Source of the DNA: Taxillus chinensis
Lineage: Eukaryota; Streptophyta; Magnoliopsida; Santalales; Loranthaceae
NCBI GenBank assembly: GCA_023512835.1
Contig: CM042091.1
Span: 50,239,858 to 50,303,857 of the forward strand
Reading direction: 5' to 3'
DNA length: 64,000 nucleotides
In this document: positions 55,835 through 64,000 of the stretch, piece by piece
Layout: each line of letters starts with the position of its first letter
Position numbering within the stretch: the stretch's first letter is position 1
Notes under the pieces: model-generated
Databases searched by the model: none
What the model was told of the DNA's origin: nothing
What the model saw: only the letters and a program-made list of their open reading frames with translations
Program-made: the position numbers and the translations under genes

Positions 55835-55982
55835 ATCTCCCCCAATTATGGATATGCCCAAACCCTTTGTAATCTGATCTGGTAAGCAGTGCAAAAAGAT
55901 AACATACAGAATACGCATCACAACCAATTTTCATTTATCAGCAACAAAATACAATACAGCCTTAATACAAGATTTTCATTTT

Positions 55983-57389
55983 AGTGAAGTTTGAGTGATT
56001 AGAGCTGCACGCCAATTGGGGAATTGGCGTGCAAAATTGACGTATGTGCATGTTTTTGCATGGTTCCCTTTGGTTTTGCCATTCTATGAACTTTCTCCAA
56101 AGGACCATGTTGGAAATTTGAGTATTTCTGGGCTCTGGCTGGTGCTGAAAGGTGGTAATCTCTGTGTGATCAAAACTAGCTCGCTTTGATCCCGGGATTC
56201 ACTTAATCAAAACTACGTCGTTTTGATGTTGTGATGTCTATATAAGGAGGAGGAGTCCCGGGCTTTAGGTTTAGGTTTGTCGCTTCACCACCCGTCGCAG
56301 AGAGAGAGAGGGCGGGGAGCTCCCGGTTGCTGCCGGCGCTCGTGGGTGGTTTGCAGGCTTCGCGGGTGGACGGCGTTCGCTTGGGGATCGCACCGTTGTC
56401 GTGTTGTTGCGTTTTCTTTGAGGTAGGGTTCTGTTTTTCCTAAATCCCTCCTCTCTTGTCCTAAGTGGCCCTGCGCGCACCATATTATTTATACGTAAAT
56501 CTACATGGTGCGACCTCCTATACGAATGTCGTCTCAAAGGGCATGTTGGTGTGATTCCCGTGGATTACGGGGATGTGTTCGATGAAATGCCCGTGCGAAC
56601 ATAAATGTATTTATACGCCCATTACATGTTCAATATGCCCGCGCGCCGGATTTTGTGGTCAAAGGTATGGGCGTATGCCGCTGTGGTTTGCTCTATTTTC
56701 CCGAATGGTCGTGGGTTTGTGCGCTTTGTGAATGGGTGCACACCAAGTGTTTGGGTGTATGCTTGAGTGACCATGTGTGTTGTGTGCTCGATCGTGTATC
56801 CCGGCCCGCAGAGGCTAAGTAAAGAACTTTGGCTCGGAGGCGGTTAAATCACTTCGCTCGAAGAGGCGGTTAAATAACTTGGCCCGAAGAGGCGGTTAAA
56901 TCACTTGTGTTTTGTGGTGGATAATTCGTGACGACCGATGTGGTTTGTTATTGTTTGTCGAGATTGTTGTAACACGCCACCGACTCCGTGCACATGTACG
57001 TAGCCGCTAGAAGCATGGGAAGCGGGTCGGGGAGACTCGATCCCTACCGAGCCGTGGGTTGTCACCCCTCCTACCGTGTTTGCTTGCCTTCCGGGTGACT
57101 CCACAAAGGTTAGGTGGATACACCAAGGTGGGGAAGACCTTATCCATTTTATTCTTCCATTTATGTCGTTTTCTTTTAAGGAATCCCATGTAACCCTGGG
57201 GATGGGATTCGAAAGAATTTCACAGACAACCTGTTTGGAATATTTTTGTATGAATATTACATTCTTGAATGTGTTGTGGATGTTTGAAATGTAAAATCTT
57301 TGGTTTGTGGTCCTAACCCCTTGCCCTCCGTGTGGGTAAAGGAGGCCACGTGCCGGTTTCCCCTCGGGCTGGAAATCTCGGGCGTGACA
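55983..57389 (+). repeat. 5' LTR of element D, left end missing
   Basis: Homologous to 63365-64000 from GTGAAGTTTGAGTG onward; the first part of the LTR (equivalent to 62993-63364) is absent. TATATAAG lies at 56239-56246. It ends CTCGGGCGTGACA. It contains GGCCCGAAGAGGCGGTTAAAT repeats (56845-56900) and a purine/pyrimidine GAGAGAGAGAG leader near 56300. Confidence 0.8.
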
Positions 57390-57407
57390 ATACGGTATCG
57401 CAGCATG
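57390..57407 (+). other. Primer-binding site of element D (initiator tRNA-Met type)
   Basis: The sequence ATACGGTATCGCAGCATG directly after the LTR resembles TGGTATCAGAGC, the usual initiator-Met primer site of chromoviruses, with a few differences. Confidence 0.65.
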
Positions 57408-57796
57408 GTCTAGCTCGCCTAGGGTAAAGTGCTGACTTTGGTTATCTTTTATCCTTTCGAGGAGCCTCCGGGGGACATGCCTGATCAACATGGTCCTCTT
57501 GAGCCTCCAAGGTACTTTGTGGTAGTCCATACTCTTTGTGATAGGATTTGCATGCATTGGCATTAGGGCACTAGTCGATTTGCCGCGTAATGTACCGCTA
57601 AACTCAGGATAAGTGAAATGTGCAACTCGATTTGTTTGGCAATGTGTACCGGATCGAGGAACTCGTGAAATGTGATTGGTGCAATGTATGCGTGTAATGT
57701 CATGTGTTAGTGAAATTGATAATGGGGCAGAGGTAGTCAACTTATTAAGAGTCAAACGCGCGCTCCGACATTTGCGATCTTACTCATGTAGTAAGA

Positions 57797-59190
57797 ATGC
57801 CATCGAGGAGAGCGACATCGCAAGGCCGGGGGCGCGGGGTCGATGAGTCATCCGCCCATGAGGGTCCGGGGTGCTGGACCAATTGCTGGAGGGCACGCGT
57901 TGTTACCGGCACAACAACAAGAAGGCATCCTACTGGAGGTACGAGAGCTACGGGAGGGACCTCGGCAAGACGCTCGGGGAGGAGGCGCGGGCCGTGAGAG
58001 ACGGGCAAAGACAAAGAGGTGGTGCCACCACCACCACCACCGTGAGGGAGCCGCCGTGAGCGTGAGAGTTCGCTCGGGTGGTGTAGTCGACCCGTGCGGG
58101 AGGATGACGTGGTGACACGGTTCCGGAAGGAACAACCTCCGCGTTTACGGGCGGGGGGGAAGATCCTGTGGTACCTCGAGCAAGTGGTTGAGGCGGATTT
58201 GAAAGCATGTGTTCTCCTTTTCTCCTGCCCGGGAGGAGTATGCGCACGGGCACCGGGCGACTGGAGGGGGACGCTTTGGAGTGGTGGACGAGTGTTGCGG
58301 GGAGCCGTGCGTTGGCAACTCATGTTTTGGGAGGAGTTCTCGCAACTCTTCCAAGACGAGTTCTTCCCGGAACCGCTGAGGACGGCAAGAAGAGGGAAGA
58401 ATTTGGCGCCTTGAAGCCAGGGGATCCAAGACTCAGACCGTGCATGAGCGGGAGTTCCTGAGATTGAGTAGGTTTGCTCCTCGAGATCGTGGTAAGGGAG
58501 GACCCGAAGGCCCACAAGTTCACCTTGGGTCTCTGTGCCAGCCCTCAGGGAGAGGGTGGCGATTCCCACGCTGAGTGACCCACATGCTTCGAGGCCGTGG
58601 AGACGGCCCGAATAGCGAGAGAGAGCCGGATGATGGGAGGCAGGCCCATCAGGGGCGCCGCCAGGCAGGGGGCCGGATCGAGATGGTCCAAGAGGCTCAA
58701 GACTATGAGCAGGGATGGGGCAGCCTCTTATCGCAGCCGGGGTCGTACATCCGTGAACCCCGGGAGGTTCACCTTGGCGGCGGCTGAATGTGGTGGTCCA
58801 CCGGGAGTCTACCGAGCAGATGCCACCGTCGCGGGAGAGCAGTGGTCACTTCAAAGGGAGTGCCCCAAGAAGGATCGGCGACGCAACAACCGCGGCGGAG
58901 GGGTCATTTGCGCCGGGCCTGGCAGGGAGTGGCAAACAGGAACAGGGGGGCGCGGCATCCGCCGCCGAGGAGGATGCGCTAGCTCGTGCACCAAGCCGAG
59001 AGACCGCCTGCTGCTGGGCATCCAACAGCAGGATCCGGCCAAACTCGACCTCCGGAGGCCGGAACGGCAGTGCAATCGAGGCCGGGAGGCAACCTTAGCT
59101 GAAGCGCTCCAAATGAGTGAGCCGACAAGGGCACGGGCCAAGGAAGGGTGTTTCCAAGGCGGAGGCGACATACCAGGAGGAGGCTGAGCT
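57797..59190 (+). pseudogene. Element D gag, indel-ridden
   Basis: It starts MPSRRATSQGRGRG at 57797. Pieces in shifting frames include ALEWWTSVAGSRALATHVLG and a WEEFSQLFQDEFFPE-like stretch (near 58320-58380, gag core), LSRFAPRDRGKGGPE (near 58462) and a zinc-knuckle remnant ending QRECPKKDRRRNN (58840-58890) whose Cys/His pattern is disturbed. At least eight frame changes are needed to follow it. Gag forms the particle. Confidence 0.7.
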
Positions 59191-59560
59191 ACCACCCCCA
59201 CCACCGAGGGTGGAGCAGACCATCGTGAGCCAGAGGTACCTCTCTCGATCTCCCGCACTCTAGCTTCGTTCTTTTCGATACGTGCGCATCGTGTTCAACT
59301 TGTTGCCGAGCCTGTGATAGAGCAGTTTTGGGGTTAGCTCCTCACAGAGGCCGCGAGGCCCCTAGTTGTGGAGTCTCCGGTGGGAGGTATACTTGAGGTA
59401 CGACGAAAAGGCTGCCGCATCGTGTGTTAACCATAGGAGAGCGAGTCGCGTTTTTGACTTCGTATGTGACGCCTTGAGGGCGTTGACCTCGATCTTGGGT
59501 ATGGATTGGCTTATGGCTTTCTGCTGCCAAGATATTTTGTTATCGGCGGCGCGTGGGACC
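59191..59560 (+). pseudogene. Element D protease
   Basis: The end motif SILGMDWLMAF lies at 59492-59524; chromovirus proteases end their domain with a similar ILGMDWL. The active-site Asp motif should lie near 59260-59290, but the frame is too disturbed to read it with confidence. Confidence 0.55.
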
Positions 59561-59699
59561 TTCGGACACCTCGCGCAGGACTCGGCACCCCCGCAGGGGG
59601 AGTGGGATTGCAGGCGAATGGGCCGGGGCGTGTTGGACCGTTGGTGCCATTACCACAAAGTTAGCAGCCCTGACCTTTGCCGAGGAGGGTAAGGTGGAA

Positions 59700-60420
59700 A
59701 AGAGGGTGTGGCCCGCACAGGGACCACCCCGTGGATGTTTTTCCCGAGCGGGCCGAGGAGTTTGCCACCCAAGAGATTGTTGAGTTCACCATTGAGTCGT
59801 ACGGGACGGGTCCGATTTCGGGGGGCAGCGATCGATGGGGCCACCCAGTTTGAGGAGCTTCAGAGGCAACCGAGGAGTTGGTGGGCCAGTGGGTATATCA
59901 GACCAAGTACCTCACCTCGTGGGTGCTCCTACATTTTTGCTAAGCATACCGATGGCACGCTTCGTCTCGCATCGACCACAGGTGCTTCGAATTCGGGATC
60001 GTGAAGAACAAGTACCCGTCGCCTCGGATAGATGACCCTGCTTGACCAATTGAGTGGGGCCCAAAGGGTTTTCCAAGATAGATTTACGGTCGGGGTATCA
60101 CTGTACTGTGGTTGGTGAGGAGGACATCCCAAGCACGGCGTCCTTTTGTGTACGGGCATTACGAGTGGGTAATGATGCCTTTCGGGCTCACTAACGCGCC
60201 GGCCAGTGTTCATGCATTCATGAACCAAGTCTTTGCCCCATACTTAGACTCGTTTCGTGGTGGTGTTTATCGACTTATATCTTGGTGTATTCCCCCAAGA
60301 CCGAGAAGTGAACATGTGGAGCACTCGGGCAATAAGCCGTAAAACCTTGGGAGGGACTAGCAGCCTGCTCCATAAGTTTAGCAAGTGAGTTTTGGTCATA
60401 GAGGTTCACTTTCTTGGCCA
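59700..60420 (+). pseudogene. Element D reverse transcriptase
   Basis: Visible blocks are GYIRPSTSPRGCSYIFAKHT and DGTLRLAS (59890-59970), KNKYPSPRIDD (about 60007-60040), HYEWVMMPFGLTNAPASVHA and FMNQVFAPYLDSF (60135-60255). The YxDD active site should follow at about 60262-60290; the local reading VVVFID is there, but the second Asp region is damaged by an indel. This places it as an RT of the chromovirus group that can no longer be translated in one piece. Confidence 0.75.
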
Positions 60421-60679
60421 TGTGGTGTCACCGAGGGAGTTAGGTGGACCCTGCCAAGATTGAGGCCGCCGCATCGTGGGCAAGGCCAACCAACGTTTTT
60501 GAGATCCGTAGTTTTCTTTGGTGCGGGGTACTATCGTCTCGTTTTCAGAGAGGGGTTCTCCCGTTTGGCTGCTCTCTATGACAGCTGCGGATTCCCAAGG
60601 GCGTGAAGTTTGATTGACCGATTAGCGCCAGCAAGAAAGGCCAGACTCTCAAACCCGTTCGACCACCGCACCGTGTTCA

Positions 60680-61060
60680 GGTCGCCCAGTGGAGGATATT
60701 CCATATGAGGTGTATTGTGATGCGTCCGTGGTTCGTCTGGGGTGTGTGCTTGGCGCAGAGCACGCAGGTAGCTTACAGGTCGAGGCACTGAAGCCTCATG
60801 AGCGTCACTATCCTACTATGACCTCGAGTTAATGGGCCGTCATCTTCGCCCAAGAGCTGGCGGTATCTACCTCTGGGAGAAAAGTTTGTGGTGTTCTCAG
60901 ATCACAAGAGCCTTCATACATCTTTACTCAAGGACTTGAATTTGAGGCAAAGGAGATGGGTGGAGTATTTTGCAGCACTTTGATTTTACTCTTGCCTATA
61001 CCTCGGGCAAGGAAACAACAGGGTCGGGCGGGCGCTGAGGCGTAAAAGGAAATGAGGTGG
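60680..61060 (+). pseudogene. Element D RNase H
   Basis: YCDASVVRLGCVLG (about 60713-60755), then ALKPHERHYPT, GEKFVVFSDHKSLH (about 60870-60915), KDLNLRQRRWVEYF (60930-60972) and FDFTLAYTSGKE (about 60978-61015). Each block is well conserved, but four or more indels separate them. Confidence 0.75.
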
Positions 61061-61339
61061 TCAGAGAGGAGTGGAAGCCGATGGAGTGCTTGGCGACATA
61101 CTGCAGGGCCTCGTTGTTCATGATGGTGGGGATGTACCGAGTCCTTTGGTGGTAGTGCCCGGAGTGTTGTACCAACAAGGTCCGGGAGGGACACTGGGTG
61201 ACATTGAGCGTGAGGGCCTCCGTGCCCGATCGAGGCTGGGAGCTACATTCCGGGGACCGGATTGAGGGTCCCGAGCATGAGTTGTCATTTGGTGGCTGCC
61301 AGGTGAGCCTTCTTCCCTGGGGCAGGATGAGGTGATGAG

Positions 61340-62400
61340 GGAGTTTCACGCCGCCTAGAGTTGCTGTGCATCCAAAGGGGTACGAAGATGTATCATGCGC
61401 CGGCACATTTTTGGTGTCTCGGGACGGCACGCGATGTGGCTGCCTTGTTTCGCGTTGCCCACGGTCGTTACAGGGCTCGTCGAGCCTACGGTCGGCGGGC
61501 ATGTTACGTGCCTCTGCCCATAGCGGAGGGAAGTGGGACCATATAGCGATGGATTTTAGACCGGTCTTCCACCCACCACCGGGAGGAAGGATATGATTTG
61601 GGTAATTGTGGATCGACTCACAAAGTCGGCCCATTTCCTTCCGTCACGCGAGCGGACTCCATTGGGACCTTGAGTCACCGTAGACATGAACGAGGATTGT
61701 GAGACCGCATGGCGCACTCCTCATCGGTTGTCTCGCACCGGACCCGAGGTCTACTTCCCGTTTCGGCAGGTTTGGCAGGAGGGCCATAGGACCAAGCTTC
61801 ATCTCGAGCACAAACCTCCTTTCACCCCGAGACCGACGGTCAGGACCGAGCGGACGAATCAGACCATGGAGGCATGTTGAGGGCTTGTGCTAGATTTCCG
61901 TGTCGGTGGGCAACTCACCTTCCTTTTCAGAGTTTCGCTTGCCAACACGGTTTATCAGCATCCACTGGGATGGCTCTTTTGAGGCGTCAGAGACGGCCGG
62001 TCGATCCCCTTTTGTGTTGGACCGAGGTGGGGAGACAGCCCTCTTGGGGCCACAGCTTGGTTCAAGAGGCCACTGAGAAGGTCAAGTCGAGCTTCACGTC
62101 GGCTGTCGTCGCTCTCAGAGCCTGCAGCAAATCTTACGCGGATCAGCTGCGGCGACCTTTGGAGTTTTCGGGTACAGATCATGTGTTCCTTCGTGTCTCT
62201 CCACGACGTGGACATCGACGGTTTGGGCGGAGGTTCCAAGCTATCTCCGCGATTTCATTGGTCCTTTTGAGATTCGGGATCGTGTGGAAATGCCTCGCGG
62301 CCCACCAAGTGGGCCGCTACCACCGCGGGCCGAGTCGAGCGCACAACGTGTTTCACGGTCCCTGGCTGCAGTGGCGACCACCTCGACCCCACTCACGTGA
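61340..62400 (+). pseudogene. Element D integrase core
   Basis: MYHAPAHFWCLG (zinc region, 61388 on), HIAMDFRPVFHPPPGG (first catalytic Asp, near 61548), WVIVDRLTKSAHFLP (61600-61645), a disturbed second Asp region near 61740, and QTMEAC near 61860. Later pieces are YADQLRRPLEFSGTDHVFLR (62131-62190) and FHGPWLQW (near 62351), the GPY/F-type end. The catalytic Glu block is unreadable. Confidence 0.7.
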
Positions 62401-62427
62401 TTGATTGGGGGACGTTGGACATTGAGG

Positions 62428-62612
62428 ATGACATGTCCGCTGGCTGAGGCCCCTATTCGTATCCTCGATCGGCGAGAGAAGCTTTGCGTGGTCGTGCTAT
62501 TCGGGGGGTTGCGTGCCGTGGCGAGCACCGTGGTATCGATGAGGAGACATGGGAACGTGAGTCCACGATGCGTGAGCAGCACCTGCACTTGTTCGGGAGG
62601 ACGAACAATCTT
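62428..62612 (+). pseudogene. Element D chromodomain
   Basis: In shifting frames: PIRILDRREK (62453-62482), LRGRAIRGVACRGEHRGIDE (62484-62543), TWERESTMREQHLHLF (62547-62597). The pattern DRREK...LR.R........W..H......WE.E..M is the chromodomain of Tekay-type chromovirus integrases, which can steer insertion to heterochromatin. One or two frame changes only. Confidence 0.75.
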
Positions 62613-62980
62613 AAGCGTGGGAGGTGGTCGCGGCTGGTGACGGATAGTGATGCTTTCTTTGTGACGTGTTTTCTCTGTATTCATTGATGTATTTGTATTG
62701 TCTTTAAAGACATGTGTTCTTGTTTCATGCGGTGCCTTGAGATGTGTATTCGTGACATGTGGTTATTGTGGTTATGGATTGTGTGCTTGTTTGTGATGCG
62801 GCCTTGAGATGTGTATTCTTGAGCACGTGGTTATTGTGATATGGATTCTCGTGGTACTCAGCCATGCGCCACAGTTTGTGCGGGCGACCCTTTCTGGGTG
62901 TTGGGGCTCGCTGTGTGGCAAATGGGTGGCTTGTGTTTGTTTTCCCCGGGAGGTCATTTCCTTCGAGGACGAAAGTCTTA

Positions 62981-62992
62981 AGGGGGAGAGGA
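62981..62992 (+). other. Polypurine tract of element D
   Basis: AGGGGGAGAGGA directly before TGTACTGACCC, the 3' LTR start. Confidence 0.8.
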
Positions 62993-64000
62993 TGTACTGA
63001 CCCGTGTGTAACCCGTGTACAAGGAGTTAACCACAAACACCTTGGACGTTGTGCCACAAGTTGGCGGTGGACGAAAGCCTAAGAGGGGACTTCGTGAGGT
63101 GCATACATGACATGGGGACATTTATGCCCTAGGAAGATGCTACAACCAAGGCTAGGGTCAAGCTGGCTGATCTTGAGCTCACTTTTGACCTAGTAGACGG
63201 CCTCAAACAATTGCTGCTAAAGAACAAAAAGTTTCTGTAATGAGGTCCTCCATCTACCACAAGAATTTCAGAGCATTTGGAGCTGAACGTGAATTCACCC
63301 ATTTCACGTGCAAGCATATTTTGCTCCTCGTGCCTCTCTACAAGACGCAAGGAGACTTTTGGTGAAGTTTCCGAGTGCATTTGGAGCTGCACGCCAATTG
63401 GGGAATTGGCGTGCAAATTGACGTGCAGTGCATGTTTTTGCATGGTTCCCTTGGTTTTGCCATTCTAAGGAACTTTCTCCAAAGGACCATGTTGAAATTT
63501 CGAAAGAGCCAGCCTATATGGGTGAAAGGTGGTAATTCTGTGTGATCAAAACTACGGCCGTTTTGATCCCGGGATTCACTTAATCAAAACTACGTCGTTC
63601 GATGTCATGGATGTCTATATAAGGAGGAGGAGTCCTCTCATTAGGTTTAGGGTTTATTGCTCACCACCACGCAGAGAGAGAGGGGCGGGAGTTCGGGTCG
63701 CTGCCGGGCGTCTTCGCGTGGGTGGTCGGTGCTTCGTGGGTGGACGGCGCTCGGCTCGGAGGATCAGACCGTTGCTGCTGTTGTCGTTCTTTGAGGTAGG
63801 GTTCTGCTCTTCCTAATCCTCCTCCGTCCTAGGGTCCCAGGGCGTTAATATTATATTATTTATATGTAAATTCACATAGTGTGACCTCCTATATGAATGT
63901 TGGCCTTGCTACATGTTGGTGTGATTCGTGGATTACATGCTGTGTGTTCACGAAATGCCCGTGTGAATATAGTCAGATGTATATGCCCATTACATGTTTG
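62993..64000 (+). repeat. 3' LTR of element D, cut by the window end
   Basis: It starts TGTACTGACCCGTGTG. From about 63165 to 63400 its U3 closely resembles the Athila LTR at 6870-7100 (CTCACTTTTGACnTAGTAGA, GCCTCAAACAATT, CGTGAATTCACCCATTTCAC). From 63365 on it matches the 5' LTR at 55983. TATATAAG lies at 63616-63623. Confidence 0.88.

Larger units (their letters stand above)
55983..64000 (+). mobile_element. Tekay-like chromovirus element D (Ty3/gypsy), both ends incomplete
   Basis: A truncated 5' LTR (55983-57389), an initiator-Met-type primer site, gag, PR, RT, RNase H, integrase and a chromodomain, then a polypurine tract and the start of the 3' LTR (62993 to the window end). The internal part is far more GC-rich than the rest of the window. 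Frames break every 50-200 bases by small indels, while long stretches between breaks stay well conserved. Lineage: the chromodomain at the integrase C-terminus and the primer site indicate the Tekay/Del group of chromoviruses. Confidence 0.85.

Noticed and set aside
56271..56537. Arg-rich minus-strand ORF in the element D LTR
   Set aside because: Lies in LTR leader sequence with a GAGAGA tract; composition artefact.
57784..58569. 261-residue minus-strand ORF
   Set aside because: Opposite to the chromovirus gag; GC-rich DNA lowers stop frequency, so long shadow frames are expected.

Overview
The window is a gene-poor, repeat-dense stretch of a plant nuclear genome, most likely a eudicot. Almost everything recognisable is a plant LTR retrotransposon (Athila-like, Tat/Ogre-like and Tekay-like chromovirus), a hAT DNA transposon remnant, solo LTRs, or an old integrated geminivirus-like genome. 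No convincing multi-exon host gene, tRNA, rRNA or CRISPR was seen. Two small ORFs (28262-28456 minus and 48224-48373 plus) are the only candidates for non-transposon coding sequence.

Layout. 1-8213: 3' part of an Athila-like element (A): end of pol, a promoter-like G-box/TATA region, a large 3' ORF ending in a Ulp1-type (C48) protease-like domain, and a 3' LTR. 8214-11399: LTR-like relic and unassigned sequence. 11400-12283 plus 25187-27488: an endogenous geminivirus-like element (coat/shuttle protein-like and movement protein-like pseudogenes on plus; Rep, REn and a TrAP trace on minus), split by a complete Athila-like element B (12284-25181, target duplication GTCAT). 27489-31559: unassigned sequence, a small minus ORF, and a hAT transposase pseudogene with a recognisable intron. 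31560-33043: probable minus-strand LTR remnant. 33044-50170: Tat/Ogre-like element C (target duplication AATTA) with dual RNase H, an inverted gag block between 161-bp inverted repeats, a 3' minisatellite, and two nested solo LTRs (42654-44167 and 45498-48085). 50749-52115: another solo LTR (CCTAA duplication). 52116-55982: LTR-like remnants. 55983-64000: GC-rich Tekay-like chromovirus D, whose LTR U3 resembles that of Athila element A.

Relations. The retroelements follow gag-PR-RT-RNase H-integrase order. A and B share a 3' module: an integrase-proximal hairpin motif, a second TATA promoter with CACGTG-type repeats, a 3' ORF with a C48-like domain, an exactly conserved 60-bp untranslated block, and a stem-loop before the 3' LTR. 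Insertion order follows from nesting: the geminivirus-like element predates B, and C predates its two solo LTRs.

Most notable observation: the virus-like locus combines a BC1-type movement protein placed in tandem behind a coat/shuttle protein-like gene with a Rep/REn(/TrAP) block in convergent orientation. I could not match this layout to a genus I am sure of. All family assignments come from reading motifs by eye; no database search was run.
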